This document shows positions 16,731 through 26,244 of a stretch of DNA of 64,000 nt, one piece after another; position 1 is the first letter of the stretch; each line of letters starts with the position of its first letter. The notes under the pieces were generated by a model. It had not been told where the DNA came from and searched no databases. It saw nothing but the letters and a program-made list of their open reading frames with translations. The DNA comes from Desulfofundulus salinus (GTDB taxonomy: Bacteria; Bacillota; Desulfotomaculia; Desulfotomaculales; Desulfovirgulaceae). The DNA is taken from contig NZ_RBWE01000001.1 in the NCBI RefSeq assembly GCF_003627965.1, positions 1,135,096-1,199,095 on the forward strand, given 5' to 3'. The translations under genes and the position numbers were made by a program.

Positions 16731-17777
16731 TTGGACACCATGCGCTGGGAGAACGGGATGCTGGTGCTCCTGGATCAAACTAAATTGCCCGGTATGGTGG
16801 AATATATCCACTGCCGGGATTACGAAACTGTGGCTGAAGCCATTCGTAGTTTGCGGGTACGGGGGGCGCCGGCCATCGGGGCGGCGGCGGCCTACGGTCT
16901 GGTGCTGGGGGTGCTGACAGCGGAAGCTAAAAACCGCGAGGAACTGCTTGCCCGGGCCCGGGAGGTGGCAGACGTTCTTGCCTCCACCCGGCCCACTGCC
17001 GTCAACCTTGCCTGGGCCTTGAACCGCCTGCTGGCCCGGCTGGAGGCTTCCATGGCCACAGAGCCGGAAGAATTAACGGAGCTTTTAATTAACGAGGCCC
17101 ACGCTATTTACCGGGAGGATCTGGAGGGCAATAAGCGCATCGGGCAATTTGGCCAGGAGCTAATTCCCCACGGGGCGAGGATTCTCACCCATTGCAATGC
17201 CGGCGCGCTGGCCACTGCCGGTTACGGCACTGCCCTGGGGGTGATCCGGGCTGCCCACGAAGCCGGGAAACAGGTCAGCGTTTATGCCGATGAGACCCGG
17301 CCCCTGTTGCAGGGAGCACGCCTTACCACCTGGGAGTTGATCCAGGATAATATACCGGTTACCCTGATCACCGATAATATGGCTGCTTATCTTATGGCCC
17401 GGGGTATGGTGGACCTGGTGGTGGTAGGGGCGGATCGCATTGCGGCCAACGGTGACGTGGCCAACAAAATTGGCACCTACGGCCTGGCCGTACTGGCTAG
17501 AGAACACGGCCTGCCCTTTTATGTGGCTGCCCCCCTGTCCACCATAGACCTTTCCCTGGCCAGCGGTGAGGATATTCCCATTGAGGAGCGGAAGCCTGAA
17601 GAAGTAACCCACCTGGCCGGCATACCGGTGGCTCCCCCTGGAGTTAAAGTGTGGAACCCCGCCTTTGATGTTACCCCGGCGCGGCTGGTTACAGCCATCA
17701 TTACCGACCAGGGAGTGGCCCGGCCGCCTTACGGGGAAAGCCTGGCCGGGCTGGTGCGGGGTAATGGTGTAGTGTGA
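16731..17777 (+). CDS. mtnA: S-methyl-5-thioribose-1-phosphate isomerase
   Basis: A 348-residue enzyme that opens methylthioribose-1-phosphate to methylthioribulose-1-phosphate. Family motifs are [13 protein letters not shown] near residue 50, the catalytic-cysteine segment [18 protein letters not shown] near 158, and [21 protein letters not shown] near 235. TTG 16731 follows AAGGAAGGGGTG and gives the usual length; the frame extends upstream over the end of mtnP. The related 5-deoxyribose-1-phosphate can also be a substrate in organisms with a DHAP shunt. Confidence 0.92.
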   Translation: MDTMRWENGMLVLLDQTKLPGMVEYIHCRDYETVAEAIRSLRVRGAPAIGAAAAYGLVLGVLTAEAKNREELLARAREVADVLASTRPTAVNLAWALNRLLARLEASMATEPEELTELLINEAHAIYREDLEGNKRIGQFGQELIPHGARILTHCNAGALATAGYGTALGVIRAAHEAGKQVSVYADETRPLLQGARLTTWELIQDNIPVTLITDNMAAYLMARGMVDLVVVGADRIAANGDVANKIGTYGLAVLAREHGLPFYVAAPLSTIDLSLASGEDIPIEERKPEEVTHLAGIPVAPPGVKVWNPAFDVTPARLVTAIITDQGVARPPYGESLAGLVRGNGVV

Positions 17778-17814
17778 CCGGTAAAAACATAAAGTTGAAG
17801 GAGAGCAGTAGAAT

Positions 17815-19068
17815 ATGCAGGATTATCTTGTACGGGATATCAACCTGGCACCCGGGGGTAGACTGAAAATAGACTGGGTGCGGGTTCACATGCCTGTTCT
17901 AAATGCCATCCGGGAGGAATTCGAGAGGGAAAAGCCCTTTGCCGGAGTGCGGGTGGCCATGAGCATTCACCTGGAAGCCAAAACGGCTTACCTGGCCGAG
18001 GTGCTCAAAGCCGGCGGGGCTCACGTAGCCATTTCCGGGTCCAATCCCCTCTCTACCCAGGACGACGTGGCTGCGGCTTTGGCAGCGGCAGGTATTCATG
18101 TCTATGCCTGGCATGGCGCCACCAGCCAGGAATATATAGATCACCTGATTAAGGTGCTGGAAATTCGCCCCCATGTGGTGATCGATGACGGCGGTGACCT
18201 GGTTCACCTGCTGCATACCCGTTGTCGGGAACTGGCCTCGGAGGTAGCCGGGGGATGCGAGGAAACCACCACCGGGGTATCCCGCTTGAAAGCCATGGAG
18301 CGGGAAGGCAAGCTCCTTTTCCCCATGATTGCCGTCAACGATGCCCGGTGTAAGTTCCTTTTTGATAACCGCTACGGGACCGGGGAATCGGTATGGGCCG
18401 GCATCATGCGCACCACCAATTTGCTGGTGGCAGGTAAGACCGTGGTGGTGCTGGGTTACGGCTGGTGCGGCAGGGGTGTGGCCATGCGTGCCTCCGGGTT
18501 GGGCGCCAAAGTAGTGGTCTGTGAGGTGGACCCGGTCAGGGCCCTGGAGGCATATATGGATGGCTACCTGGTGATGAAAAGCGAGCAGGCTGCCGGGGTG
18601 GGGGATATCTTCATCACCGTTACCGGCTGCCGCGATGTTTTAAGGGGTGAGCATTTCCGGCGCATGAAGGACGGGGCCATTCTCGCCAATGCCGGCCACT
18701 TTGACGTGGAGATCAACAAGCCCGAGCTGGCTGCAGCGGCCGTTTCCCGCCGGGTGGTGCGGCAGAACATCGAAGAATTCACCCTGCCCGACGGGCGGCG
18801 CATTTACCTCCTGGGGGAGGGGCGCCTGGTGAATCTGGCCGCCGGGGATGGCCATCCGGCAGAGATCATGGATATGTCCTTTGCCCTGCAGGCCCTGTCC
18901 GCCCGCTACATCTGGCAGCATAAAGGCCGCCTGGGACCCCGGGTGTACCTTGTGCCGGCGGAGCTGGACCGGCAGGTGGCGGAGCTCAGACTCACCTCCC
19001 TGGGCGTTGAAATTGACCGGTTGACGCCGGGGCAGGAAGCTTATATCCTGAGCTGGCAGGGCGAATGA
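17815..19068 (+). CDS. ahcY: Adenosylhomocysteinase (or S-inosylhomocysteine hydrolase)
   Basis: A 417-residue NAD-dependent hydrolase that splits S-adenosylhomocysteine into homocysteine and nucleoside. The substrate region shows [14 protein letters not shown] and [10 protein letters not shown]; the NAD fold has [16 protein letters not shown] at about residues 211-226; and a [17 protein letters not shown] segment follows. It is the short form typical of archaea and deep anaerobes. In Methanocaldococcus the equivalent protein acts on S-inosylhomocysteine with a deaminase partner; the neighbouring mtaD makes the same possible here. Confidence 0.93.
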   Translation: MQDYLVRDINLAPGGRLKIDWVRVHMPVLNAIREEFEREKPFAGVRVAMSIHLEAKTAYLAEVLKAGGAHVAISGSNPLSTQDDVAAALAAAGIHVYAWHGATSQEYIDHLIKVLEIRPHVVIDDGGDLVHLLHTRCRELASEVAGGCEETTTGVSRLKAMEREGKLLFPMIAVNDARCKFLFDNRYGTGESVWAGIMRTTNLLVAGKTVVVLGYGWCGRGVAMRASGLGAKVVVCEVDPVRALEAYMDGYLVMKSEQAAGVGDIFITVTGCRDVLRGEHFRRMKDGAILANAGHFDVEINKPELAAAAVSRRVVRQNIEEFTLPDGRRIYLLGEGRLVNLAAGDGHPAEIMDMSFALQALSARYIWQHKGRLGPRVYLVPAELDRQVAELRLTSLGVEIDRLTPGQEAYILSWQGE

Positions 19069-19110
19069 GCTTTTAAAGATTTATGCAACCGCGGGAGGAA
19101 TCGGTTTTTC

Positions 19111-19794
19111 ATGACGGTGGCAGCGGAAAAGTATAAAGAACAGGTATACAAGATGGGCCTGCGCATGGCCACCAGCGGGCTGGTGACGGGCACCTGGGGC
19201 AATCTTTCCGCCCGGGTGCCCAGGGAAGATCTGGTGGTGATCACGCCCAGCGGCTTGCCCTATACCACCCTGCAGGTCCGGGATATGGTGGTTATGGATA
19301 TGAACGGCCAGGTGGTGGAGGGAGAACGTTGCCCCTCCACGGAATTCCAGCTGCATCTGGCCATTTACCGCGCCCGTCCCGACGTCTATGCCGTGATGCA
19401 CACCCACAGTGTTTTTGCCAGCGCCCTGGCCGTGGCCCGCAAGCCCATCCCTCCTATTTTGGAGGACCTGGCCCAGACGGTAGGCGATGGTGTGCCCGTG
19501 GCCAGCTATGCCCGGGCGGGTACCGAGGAACTGGCCCGGGCGGCGGTGGAGGCTTTAGGAAACCGGGGGGCGGTGCTCCTGGCCAACCACGGCGTTATCG
19601 GAGTCGGGCGCAACCTGGAAGAAGCATTTATGGTCTGCCAGATAGTGGAGAAATCGGCCAAAGTTTATGTCTGGGCCGACCTGGTAGGAAAGCCCGCCAT
19701 CTTACCGCCGGACGAGGTGCAGGCATTGAGGGATTCTTACCTGAACAGTTACAGCCAGGCCGCCATACGGAATTACGCCGTGAACGACCGGTAA
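19111..19794 (+). CDS. Class II aldolase/adducin-family aldolase
   Basis: A 227-residue zinc-dependent aldolase of the fuculose-phosphate type: GTWGNLSARV near residue 26, TPSGLPY near 47, zinc ligands in MHTHSVFASAL (near 93) and ANHGVIGVG (near 154), and an acidic ESTEF-like CPSTEFQLH. After mtnP and mtnA, its natural substrate would be 5-(methylthio)ribulose-1-phosphate or 5-deoxyribulose-1-phosphate, giving DHAP plus an aldehyde (the DHAP shunt). This is inferred from context; fuculose- or rhamnulose-phosphate cannot be excluded, though no such pathway genes are near. Confidence 0.8.
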   Translation: MTVAAEKYKEQVYKMGLRMATSGLVTGTWGNLSARVPREDLVVITPSGLPYTTLQVRDMVVMDMNGQVVEGERCPSTEFQLHLAIYRARPDVYAVMHTHSVFASALAVARKPIPPILEDLAQTVGDGVPVASYARAGTEELARAAVEALGNRGAVLLANHGVIGVGRNLEEAFMVCQIVEKSAKVYVWADLVGKPAILPPDEVQALRDSYLNSYSQAAIRNYAVNDR

Positions 19795-19875
19795 AGTATG
19801 ACTGGCCTGCCGGGACGGTATCAAGTTCTGCCCGCGAAAGTTTGGAAAAGTTTTTGGGGTTTGGAGGAGTTAATA

Positions 19876-21177
19876 ATGGGTATGTTGATCCGCGGAGCTG
19901 CCGTGCTGACCATGGAAAAGCCTGAGTCTCTGCTGCCAGACGGGGAAATAATTGTTGAGGGGCAGTATATAACCCATGTGGGTCCGGCCGGGAGCGTTTC
20001 CCCGGAGCGCACCTTTGAGCGGGTGATCGACGCCCGGGGTATGCTGGCCATGCCGGGTTTTGTGAACTGCCATACCCATGCGGCCATGACTTTATTTCGC
20101 GGTTATGCCGACGACCTGCCCTTAATGCAGTGGCTGCAGGAGAAAATCTGGCCTGTGGAAGAGCGGCTGGAGCCCGAGGATATTTACTGGGGTACCATGC
20201 TGTGCTGCCTGGAAATGATGCGGTCCGGGACCACTACCTTTGCCGATATGTACTTCCATATGGACGAGGCAGCCCGGGCTGTGGAAAAGGCAGGGTTGAG
20301 GGCCAGCCTGTCCCGGGGGATGATTGGGCTTTCCCCTGGGGCGGGGGAGGCCCTGGACTACAGCCGCCGTTTTATCCGTGACTGGCATGGCCAGGCCGGC
20401 GGGCGCATTACTACCATGCTGGGACCCCATGCACCCTATACCTGCCCGCCCGATTTTTTGCACCGGGTTATGGAAGTTGCTGCCGATTTGAAGGTGGGAA
20501 TCCACATCCACATTGCGGAAACCCGGGCTGAGATCGAGGAAATACGTCAGAAATACGGCAAAACACCTGTTGTGCTCATGGATGAGGTGGGCCTGTTTGA
20601 GTTTCAAGTGCTGGCCGCCCATTGCGTCCATCTCGATGAAAACGACATCCGTATTCTGGCCGAAAAGAAGGTAGGTGTAGCCCATAACCCTGAAAGCAAT
20701 ATGAAACTGGCCAGCGGTATTGCCCCGGTAACCCGTTTGCTGGCTGCCGGAGCGCTGGTGGGCCTGGGCACCGACGGGGCGGCCAGCAACAATAACCTGG
20801 ATATGATGGAAGAGATGCGTTCTGCGGCGCTGCTCCAGAAGGTGGCCACCATGGATCCCACGGCCCTGGCTGCCTTTGATGCCCTGTCCATGGCCACGGC
20901 AAACGGTGCCCGGGTACTGGGACTTCATGATGTGGGCCTGCTTAAACCCGGTTATAAAGCGGATATTATTTTAATTAATCTTGACCAACCCCATTTCTAC
21001 CCGCGGCATGACCTGGTGGCCCACCTGGTTTACGCAGCCCGGTCGGCGGATGTGGAAACGGTCATCATAGACGGCCGGGTGGTCATGGAGAAAAGACAGG
21101 TGCTGACCATGGACGAGGAAGAGGTATACCATGAAGTGCAGAAACGTTCCCAGAGGCTGGTGGGGACAGGTCTTTAA
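19876..21177 (+). CDS. mtaD: 5-methylthioadenosine/S-adenosylhomocysteine deaminase
   Basis: A 433-residue amidohydrolase that deaminates MTA, SAH and probably 5'-deoxyadenosine. Metal ligands are visible: His66 and His68 in NCHTHAAM, a histidine in HIHIAETRAE, another in LAAHCVHLD, and Asp in GTDGAASNNNLDMMEE. ATG 19876, directly behind GGAGGAG, is chosen over an upstream in-frame ATG at 19798 without a site. It closes the salvage operon. Confidence 0.9.
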   Translation: MGMLIRGAAVLTMEKPESLLPDGEIIVEGQYITHVGPAGSVSPERTFERVIDARGMLAMPGFVNCHTHAAMTLFRGYADDLPLMQWLQEKIWPVEERLEPEDIYWGTMLCCLEMMRSGTTTFADMYFHMDEAARAVEKAGLRASLSRGMIGLSPGAGEALDYSRRFIRDWHGQAGGRITTMLGPHAPYTCPPDFLHRVMEVAADLKVGIHIHIAETRAEIEEIRQKYGKTPVVLMDEVGLFEFQVLAAHCVHLDENDIRILAEKKVGVAHNPESNMKLASGIAPVTRLLAAGALVGLGTDGAASNNNLDMMEEMRSAALLQKVATMDPTALAAFDALSMATANGARVLGLHDVGLLKPGYKADIILINLDQPHFYPRHDLVAHLVYAARSADVETVIIDGRVVMEKRQVLTMDEEEVYHEVQKRSQRLVGTGL

Positions 21178-21203
21178 ATTACGGAGCAGGTGAAGGTGAC
21201 TGT

Positions 21204-22379
21204 ATGGCAGTAGTTAAACTGACCCGGGGCCGGCATCACCGGGTCTTAAACGGACATCCCTGGGTTTACCGCACCGAAGTGGAAGATATTCACGGTCATT
21301 TTAACCCCGGCGATGTGGTGGAAGTGGTGGATCACCGGGGGCGGTTTGTGGGGCGGGGCTATATTAACCCCTCCTCCCAGATCCTGGTGCGCCTCTTCAC
21401 CCGCGAGCAGGGGGAAAAGGTTGACCGGGAGTTTTTTCGCCGGCGCTTAATGGCGGCTCTGGAATACCGCCGCCGGGTGGTGCGGCATACCAATGCCTGT
21501 CGCCTGGTTTTTGCCGAGGCCGATTTTCTGCCCGCGCTGATCGTGGACCGGTTTGGCGATTACCTGTCCGTGCAGACCCTGGCCCTGGGAATAGACGTGC
21601 ACAAAGATACGATTGTAGAGCTTCTGGATGAACTATTAAATCCCGCCGGTATTTACGAAAGAAACGACGTGCCGGTGCGGGAACTGGAGGGGCTGCCCCT
21701 GGTAACGGGCTTTCTTAAGGGTCCCTTTAACCCATTAGTGGAGATAGAAGAAAATGGGTTGCGCTTTTTAGTGGACCTGGCCGGGGGGCAGAAAACGGGT
21801 TATTTTTTAGATCAGCGGGAAAACCGGCTGGCCCTGGAGGGGCTGGCCGGGGGAGCCCGGGTGCTGGATTGTTTTTGCCACACCGGCACTTTTTCCGTTT
21901 ATGCCGCCCGTTTCGGCGCCAGAGAGGTGCTGGGTATTGATGTGGCGGGCGACGCCCTGGAGATGGCCCGGAAAAACGCGGCCCGAAACGGGTTCGGGCA
22001 GGTTTGCACCTTCCGGGAGGGTAACGCCTTTGATGAACTGCGGGCCATGGACCGGGCCGGGGAACGGTTTGACTTGATTATTCTCGATCCGCCGGCCTTT
22101 ACCAAGTCCAGGGAAGCGCTGGAGGGGGCCATCCGGGGCTACAAGGAGATCAACTTGCGCGCGATGAAGCTTCTGCCTGCAGGTGGTTTTCTGGTTACCT
22201 GCTCCTGTTCTTACCATATGACCGAAGAGCTCTTCCTGGAAGTATTGCTGGATGCTGCCCGGGATGTAGGGCGGCAGTTGCGCCTGGTGGAAATGCGCCG
22301 CCAGGCCAAAGACCACCCCATGCTTCTGGCTTCCCCCGAAACTTATTATTTAAAGTGTTTTGTTCTTCAAGTATGGTGA
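21204..22379 (+). CDS. RlmI-like class I SAM-dependent rRNA methyltransferase
   Basis: A 391-residue protein with an N-terminal PUA-type domain (HRVLNGHPWVYRTEV, then GRGYINPSSQILVRL) and a C-terminal Rossmann methyltransferase. SAM-binding is at VLDCFCHTGTFSVYAARFGA, and the catalytic motif ILDPPAFTKS is followed by VTCSCSYHM, as in cytosine-C5 RNA methyltransferases. E. coli RlmI makes m5C1962 in 23S rRNA; the same target is likely but not proven. It lies 26 bp after mtaD on the same strand. Confidence 0.88.
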   Translation: MAVVKLTRGRHHRVLNGHPWVYRTEVEDIHGHFNPGDVVEVVDHRGRFVGRGYINPSSQILVRLFTREQGEKVDREFFRRRLMAALEYRRRVVRHTNACRLVFAEADFLPALIVDRFGDYLSVQTLALGIDVHKDTIVELLDELLNPAGIYERNDVPVRELEGLPLVTGFLKGPFNPLVEIEENGLRFLVDLAGGQKTGYFLDQRENRLALEGLAGGARVLDCFCHTGTFSVYAARFGAREVLGIDVAGDALEMARKNAARNGFGQVCTFREGNAFDELRAMDRAGERFDLIILDPPAFTKSREALEGAIRGYKEINLRAMKLLPAGGFLVTCSCSYHMTEELFLEVLLDAARDVGRQLRLVEMRRQAKDHPMLLASPETYYLKCFVLQVW

Positions 22380-22505
22380 TAAGATTCTCAAGCGCCTGTT
22401 GAAATCAGCAATAATCGGGAAAAAAGGTTGGTTCACCCCTTAAAACTGACTGGCCAATCGTATAAAATGTACGGAAGCAAAAAACAAAAGAATGGAGGGT
22501 GGTTC

Positions 22506-23483
22506 ATGAAGAGGTTGAAAAAGTTTTTCTCCCTGGGGCTGGTTACCGTACTGATCTTTTCCCTGGCGGCCGGTGCGTGGGCTGCACCAAAAGGTTGGGG
22601 TCAGACCGGCCAGGCCAGAGGACACGCTGAACGGAACATGGAGCAAGAACATGAAAGGAACATGAATGAAGGGGCCACGGTTGAGGAACAGGAAATGAAT
22701 GAAAAGGAGAAAGAACCGGAACAGGAGAAAAACAGGCTAAAAAAGCAGGAAAAAAAGAAGAGCGTGACAGAACACGTTTATAAGGGTGTAGAAAACGCCC
22801 TGCAGCATGTGAAAAACCCGGTGGCCCGGGCCGCTCTGCAGGCCATTTTGGAAGGGAGAAGCGTTGCCCAGGCGGTTTATGAAGCAAAGCAGTACCTTAA
22901 GGATTGGAACGACCAGAATGAGATCCTCATCGTAGCCGGGGAATTGAAAGAGGCGCTGGAAGAGGATGTGTCCGCCGATAGCCTTACCAGGGCACAAGGT
23001 TATAAGCACCTGGGCGAGATGCTCATTAAGGCCGGAAAAATGGAGGATGCCCGTTCGCTGTTGGAGCAGGCCCTCAGGAACAACCCGGGTGACGATGAAA
23101 TCTATTCTATCTTAAATAAGGTTTTTGCTAAAGTAAAAGATAATAATAAGGTAAAAGTGTATATAAAAGGAAACATGCCCGTGTTTGATGTGGCCCCCGT
23201 TATTGAAAATGGCCGCGTCCTGGTGCCGCTCCGGGTACTGGCAGAGAGCCTCGGTGCCGCCGTTGATTACAAGGACAACACTATTAACATTCAACTCAAC
23301 AATTCCACCGTTAAACTGGTAGTGGGCAGCGGGAAGGCATTGGTTGACGGAAACCCGGTTATGCTGGAGGTTCCCGCCAGAGTTGTTGACGGACGGACAC
23401 TGGTACCTCTGCGCTTTATCGGGGAAGGTTTGAAAGCTAAAGTAAATTACTACCGGGAAGGCAATCTTGTGGCGGTAGAATAG
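22506..23483 (+). CDS. Exported protein with copper-amine-oxidase N-terminal-type domain
   Basis: A 325-residue exported protein. A signal peptide (KKFFSLGLVTVLIFSLAAGAWA) is followed by a highly charged Glu/Lys region (about 40-100) likely to be coiled coil, a helical TPR-like middle (DARSLLEQALRNNPGDDEIY), and a C-terminal copper-amine-oxidase stalk domain from about residue 215 (GRVLVPLRVLAESLGAAVDY, then DGRTLVPLRFIGEGL). That domain is common on clostridial surface proteins and does not imply oxidase activity. ATG 22506 has GGAGGG upstream. Role unknown; a wall- or surface-associated structural function is likely. Confidence 0.72.
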   Translation: MKRLKKFFSLGLVTVLIFSLAAGAWAAPKGWGQTGQARGHAERNMEQEHERNMNEGATVEEQEMNEKEKEPEQEKNRLKKQEKKKSVTEHVYKGVENALQHVKNPVARAALQAILEGRSVAQAVYEAKQYLKDWNDQNEILIVAGELKEALEEDVSADSLTRAQGYKHLGEMLIKAGKMEDARSLLEQALRNNPGDDEIYSILNKVFAKVKDNNKVKVYIKGNMPVFDVAPVIENGRVLVPLRVLAESLGAAVDYKDNTINIQLNNSTVKLVVGSGKALVDGNPVMLEVPARVVDGRTLVPLRFIGEGLKAKVNYYREGNLVAVE

Positions 23484-23501
23484 TGAATAAAATGCTCACA
23501 A

Positions 23502-23531
23502 AAGCCACCCTGTCGGGTGGCTTCAATTATT
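23502..23531 (+). terminator. Intrinsic terminator after the copper-amine-oxidase-domain gene
   Basis: A 9-bp perfect stem (AAGCCACCC 23502-23510, GGGTGGCTT 23515-23523) with a 4-nt loop and a weak T-rich tail. Confidence 0.65.
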
Positions 23532-23562
23532 ATGATACCCAGAACTGGGGCCAGGTTGCCCC

Positions 23563-23682
23563 GCGATGAGTAAATATTCAGTGAACCCGGGGTGCTGTTA
23601 CCGGCGCTTCGCAAGTCGTTCGCTCCGGACAGCGCCGCATCCTTGTCATAACGGTTTTACTGAATATTTACTGCGATGAGTA
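23563..23682. mobile_element. MITE-like element, copy 1
   Basis: A roughly 104-bp element has 13-bp terminal inverted repeats GTAAATATTCAGT (23570-23582) and ACTGAATATTTAC (23659-23671). It is flanked by a direct repeat GCGATGAGTA (23563-23572 and 23673-23682, partly shared with the element ends), which looks like a target-site duplication. The interior holds a GC-rich hairpin-forming core (GGTGCTGTTACCGGCGCTTC... to ACAGCGCC). It codes for nothing and lies in the gap between convergent genes. Between it and the end of pabC, 23690-23725 forms a further hairpin (GGTAAGTG/CACTTACC). Confidence 0.75.
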
Positions 23683-23759
23683 CCGCCGGGGTAAGTGGCC
23701 TATGCTATGTTTATGGTCACTTACCGTTTATCCGGCCTTTCCCTACATCCACTCCCGGA

Positions 23760-24590
23760 CTATGATATGTGGTCGCTTACCACCGTTTTTATCTCTTCGG
23801 TTATGACTCCTGGTTGTCCGCTTCCGATGGGGCGGTCATAAATTTTTACCAGGGGCATTACCATCATTAAAGAATTGGTCAGGAAACATTCGTCGGCATC
23901 GAGCAGTTCGTGCGGGGAAACCGGCCGCTCCTGTGCCGCAATGCCCAGCCGGCGGCAGGTTTCCAGCACCACCTGCCTCATGATGCCGGGCAGCAACCCC
24001 TGATCCGGAGAGGGAGTAATCACCTGGCTGTTTTTTACCAGAAAGATATTGCTCACTGCTCCTTCTGCCACATAGCCGGCGGTGTTCAAAAAAAGTGCCT
24101 CATCCCACCCTCTTTCCCGGGCTTCCTTTTTGGCCAGCACATTTTCCAGGTAGTTTAAAGTTTTGAATTTTACTAGAGGAGATTGTTCATTACGCCGGAA
24201 AGATGACCAGCCGGCCCGAAACCCCTTCTGATAGTCCAGGGTGCTGTAAGGCAGGGGGCGGGTGGAGATGACCAGGTTACCGGCGGCTTCGCCCGGGGCC
24301 GTTCCGGCGGAAAGGGTTAAACGCAGGGCGCCGTCAATGGTATTGTTTAGTTTTATTGTTTGATGTACCAGACTGCCCAACTCAGTCAGTAACAAGGGCA
24401 GGGTCATCCCCAGGGCTGTGCATCCCTTCTCCAGCCGTTTCAGGTGTGCTTCCAGCAACACGGGTTGACCCCTACGTACCAGAATGGTCTCAAAAAGGCC
24501 GTAGCCATAAAGGAATCCCTGATCCAGTGCGGGAATTTGAGCGCGGCTTGCCGGTAGAAACTGGCCGTTTATACATATCACGGTGTTCAA
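23760..24590 (-). CDS. pabC: Aminodeoxychorismate lyase (PabC)
   Basis: A 276-residue class IV PLP enzyme. It releases pyruvate from 4-amino-4-deoxychorismate to give p-aminobenzoate for folate. Motifs include DQGFLYGYGLFETI near residue 23, the PLP-lysine region VKFKTLNYLENVLAKKEA near 140, and EGAVSNIFLV near 178. Branched-chain or D-amino acid aminotransferases share the fold, but location after pabA and pabB makes ADC lyase the best call. The 63-bp gap to pabB contains a MITE relic. Confidence 0.87.
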   Translation of the reverse strand: MNTVICINGQFLPASRAQIPALDQGFLYGYGLFETILVRRGQPVLLEAHLKRLEKGCTALGMTLPLLLTELGSLVHQTIKLNNTIDGALRLTLSAGTAPGEAAGNLVISTRPLPYSTLDYQKGFRAGWSSFRRNEQSPLVKFKTLNYLENVLAKKEARERGWDEALFLNTAGYVAEGAVSNIFLVKNSQVITPSPDQGLLPGIMRQVVLETCRRLGIAAQERPVSPHELLDADECFLTNSLMMVMPLVKIYDRPIGSGQPGVITEEIKTVVSDHIS

Positions 24591-24608
24591 TTATCTAGTC
24601 ACCTCACC

Positions 24609-24649
24609 GCATCCTCGTCATTACGGTTTTGCAGAACATTCACTGATAT
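24609..24649. mobile_element. Relic of the MITE-like element
   Basis: About 41 bp between pabB and pabC match the right end of copy 1 at roughly four positions in five (GCATCCTCGTCATTACGGTT against GCATCCTTGTCATAACGGTT, and on into the terminal repeat). The left part is missing. It is a probable decayed copy. Confidence 0.5.
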
Positions 24650-24653
24650 TCTA

Positions 24654-26219
24654 TCACCGGGTTGAACGATGATCCTCATGCACCACCGGCCTGACGGCCA
24701 GGGAAGCGAAAGCCTGCCGGTCATCCAGACCCAGCGCCCGTACCAGTGCCCGGGCCTTGTCCAGCGTTTCTACGTACTCCATGTAAGGATCTGAATCAAT
24801 GGTAATGCCACCGCCAACCTGGAAATAGATTTGTCCCCCTTTAAATATCATCGTGCGGATCACTATATTTAAATCGGCGTTACCGTCAAAGCCGATGTAG
24901 CCGATGGAGCCGGTGTAAATACCCCGGCGTACCGGTTCCAGTTCCTCAATGATTTCCATGGCCCGGATCTTTGGCGCCCCGCTGATGGAGCCGCCGGGAA
25001 AGGCCGCCGCCAGCAGGTCCACCACATCTTTATCCGGGGCCAGTTCCCCTTCCACTGTGGAAACCAGATGAAATACGGTGGCGTACTCCTCCAGCCGGTA
25101 AAGTTCCGGCACCCGCACCGATCCCGTCCGGCAGACCCGTCCCAGGTCGTTGCGCTCCATATCCACAATCATCACCAGTTCGGCCCGGTCTTTTTCACTG
25201 TTCCACAACTCCTCCCTGAACCGCATATCGCTGGCCGGGTCTTTTCCCCGGGGGCGGGTTCCTTTAATGGGCCGCGTTTCCACGTGGCGGCCGGTTACTT
25301 TTAAAAAGCGTTCCGGTGAAGAGCAGACCACCTGGAATTCTCCAAAGTTCAGGTAGGCCGCCATGGGGGCGGCATTGATGGCCCGCAGGCGCCGGTACAG
25401 GGGCCAGGGCTCCACCACCCGGGGCAGGGAAAAGCGCTGGGACAGGTTGACCTGAAAGATATCCCCGGCGGCAATGTACTCTTTGGCCCGCTGCACCGCC
25501 CGGCAGTAGCTGATTTCGTCAAAATGGGCAAAAAGGGCGGGCGCGTTTCGTTTCCCGGGATGGCTTCCATGGTGAGAGCTGTTTACCCGCGGTATACCCG
25601 TGTCGCCGGTATGTGACCACGGTCTCCGGCTTGTTTCTACGGGAACGGTTACCATTTGTTGCCGTTGCAGCCCGCTGGCCAGCAAACTGCAGGTTTCAGC
25701 CAGCCTTTGCCGCGCCCGCCGTGCGGCAGCTGCGGGACCGGTTTCCGGAAAACCCGTGGAAACCACCCATACTTCTCCCGTAACCCGGTCTACCACCGTG
25801 ACCACGTCGTAAAACCCCAGGCAGAGGTCGGGGGTTTGTAAATCGTCCACGGCCAGGGAAGGCATTTTTTCCAGTACCCGCCCCAGGTCGTAGCTGAAGT
25901 ATCCCACCGCGCCGCCGCCGAAAGGAAGGGGACAGCTGCCCGGGGGCAGGCGATAATGGGCCAGTAAATCTTTGAGCTTTTCCAGAGGGTGGCCGGCTAA
26001 AGGAGTGGTTTCTCCTTCCCGTTCCAGCCATAAGCGTTTTCCCCGGGAGCGCAACACCAGAAAGGGATCTGCTCCCATCAGGGAGTACCGGCCCAGTCCC
26101 TGGACGATCAACCCGCTGTCCAGCAAAAAGCTGTAGGGGCGGGAGGATAGCCCTTCGAAGAGGGCCAATACGTCTGCTGTTACCGGTATTTTTTTTATTA
26201 GAGGTAAACACACCGGCAT
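24654..26219 (-). CDS. pabB: Aminodeoxychorismate synthase component I (PabB)
   Basis: A 521-residue chorismate-binding enzyme. It aminates chorismate using ammonia from PabA. The active-site motif reads RPIKGTRPRG, with the lysine that separates PabB from anthranilate synthase TrpE (PIAGT). Other family motifs are GDIFQVNLSQRF, ELVMIVDMERNDLGRV and FPGGSISGAPKIRAMEII. A less conserved spacer at about residues 190-235, rich in Arg, His and Ser, joins the N-terminal lobe to the catalytic half. It is the middle gene of pabA-pabB-pabC. Confidence 0.93.
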   Translation of the reverse strand: MPVCLPLIKKIPVTADVLALFEGLSSRPYSFLLDSGLIVQGLGRYSLMGADPFLVLRSRGKRLWLEREGETTPLAGHPLEKLKDLLAHYRLPPGSCPLPFGGGAVGYFSYDLGRVLEKMPSLAVDDLQTPDLCLGFYDVVTVVDRVTGEVWVVSTGFPETGPAAAARRARQRLAETCSLLASGLQRQQMVTVPVETSRRPWSHTGDTGIPRVNSSHHGSHPGKRNAPALFAHFDEISYCRAVQRAKEYIAAGDIFQVNLSQRFSLPRVVEPWPLYRRLRAINAAPMAAYLNFGEFQVVCSSPERFLKVTGRHVETRPIKGTRPRGKDPASDMRFREELWNSEKDRAELVMIVDMERNDLGRVCRTGSVRVPELYRLEEYATVFHLVSTVEGELAPDKDVVDLLAAAFPGGSISGAPKIRAMEIIEELEPVRRGIYTGSIGYIGFDGNADLNIVIRTMIFKGGQIYFQVGGGITIDSDPYMEYVETLDKARALVRALGLDDRQAFASLAVRPVVHEDHRSTR

Positions 26220-26244
26220 AATCGATCCGCCCTTTCATTGGGAT

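Noticed and set aside
24654..26219. Anthranilate synthase component I (TrpE) instead of PabB
   Set aside because: The motif is PIKGT with lysine, as in PabB, and pabC is the adjacent gene.
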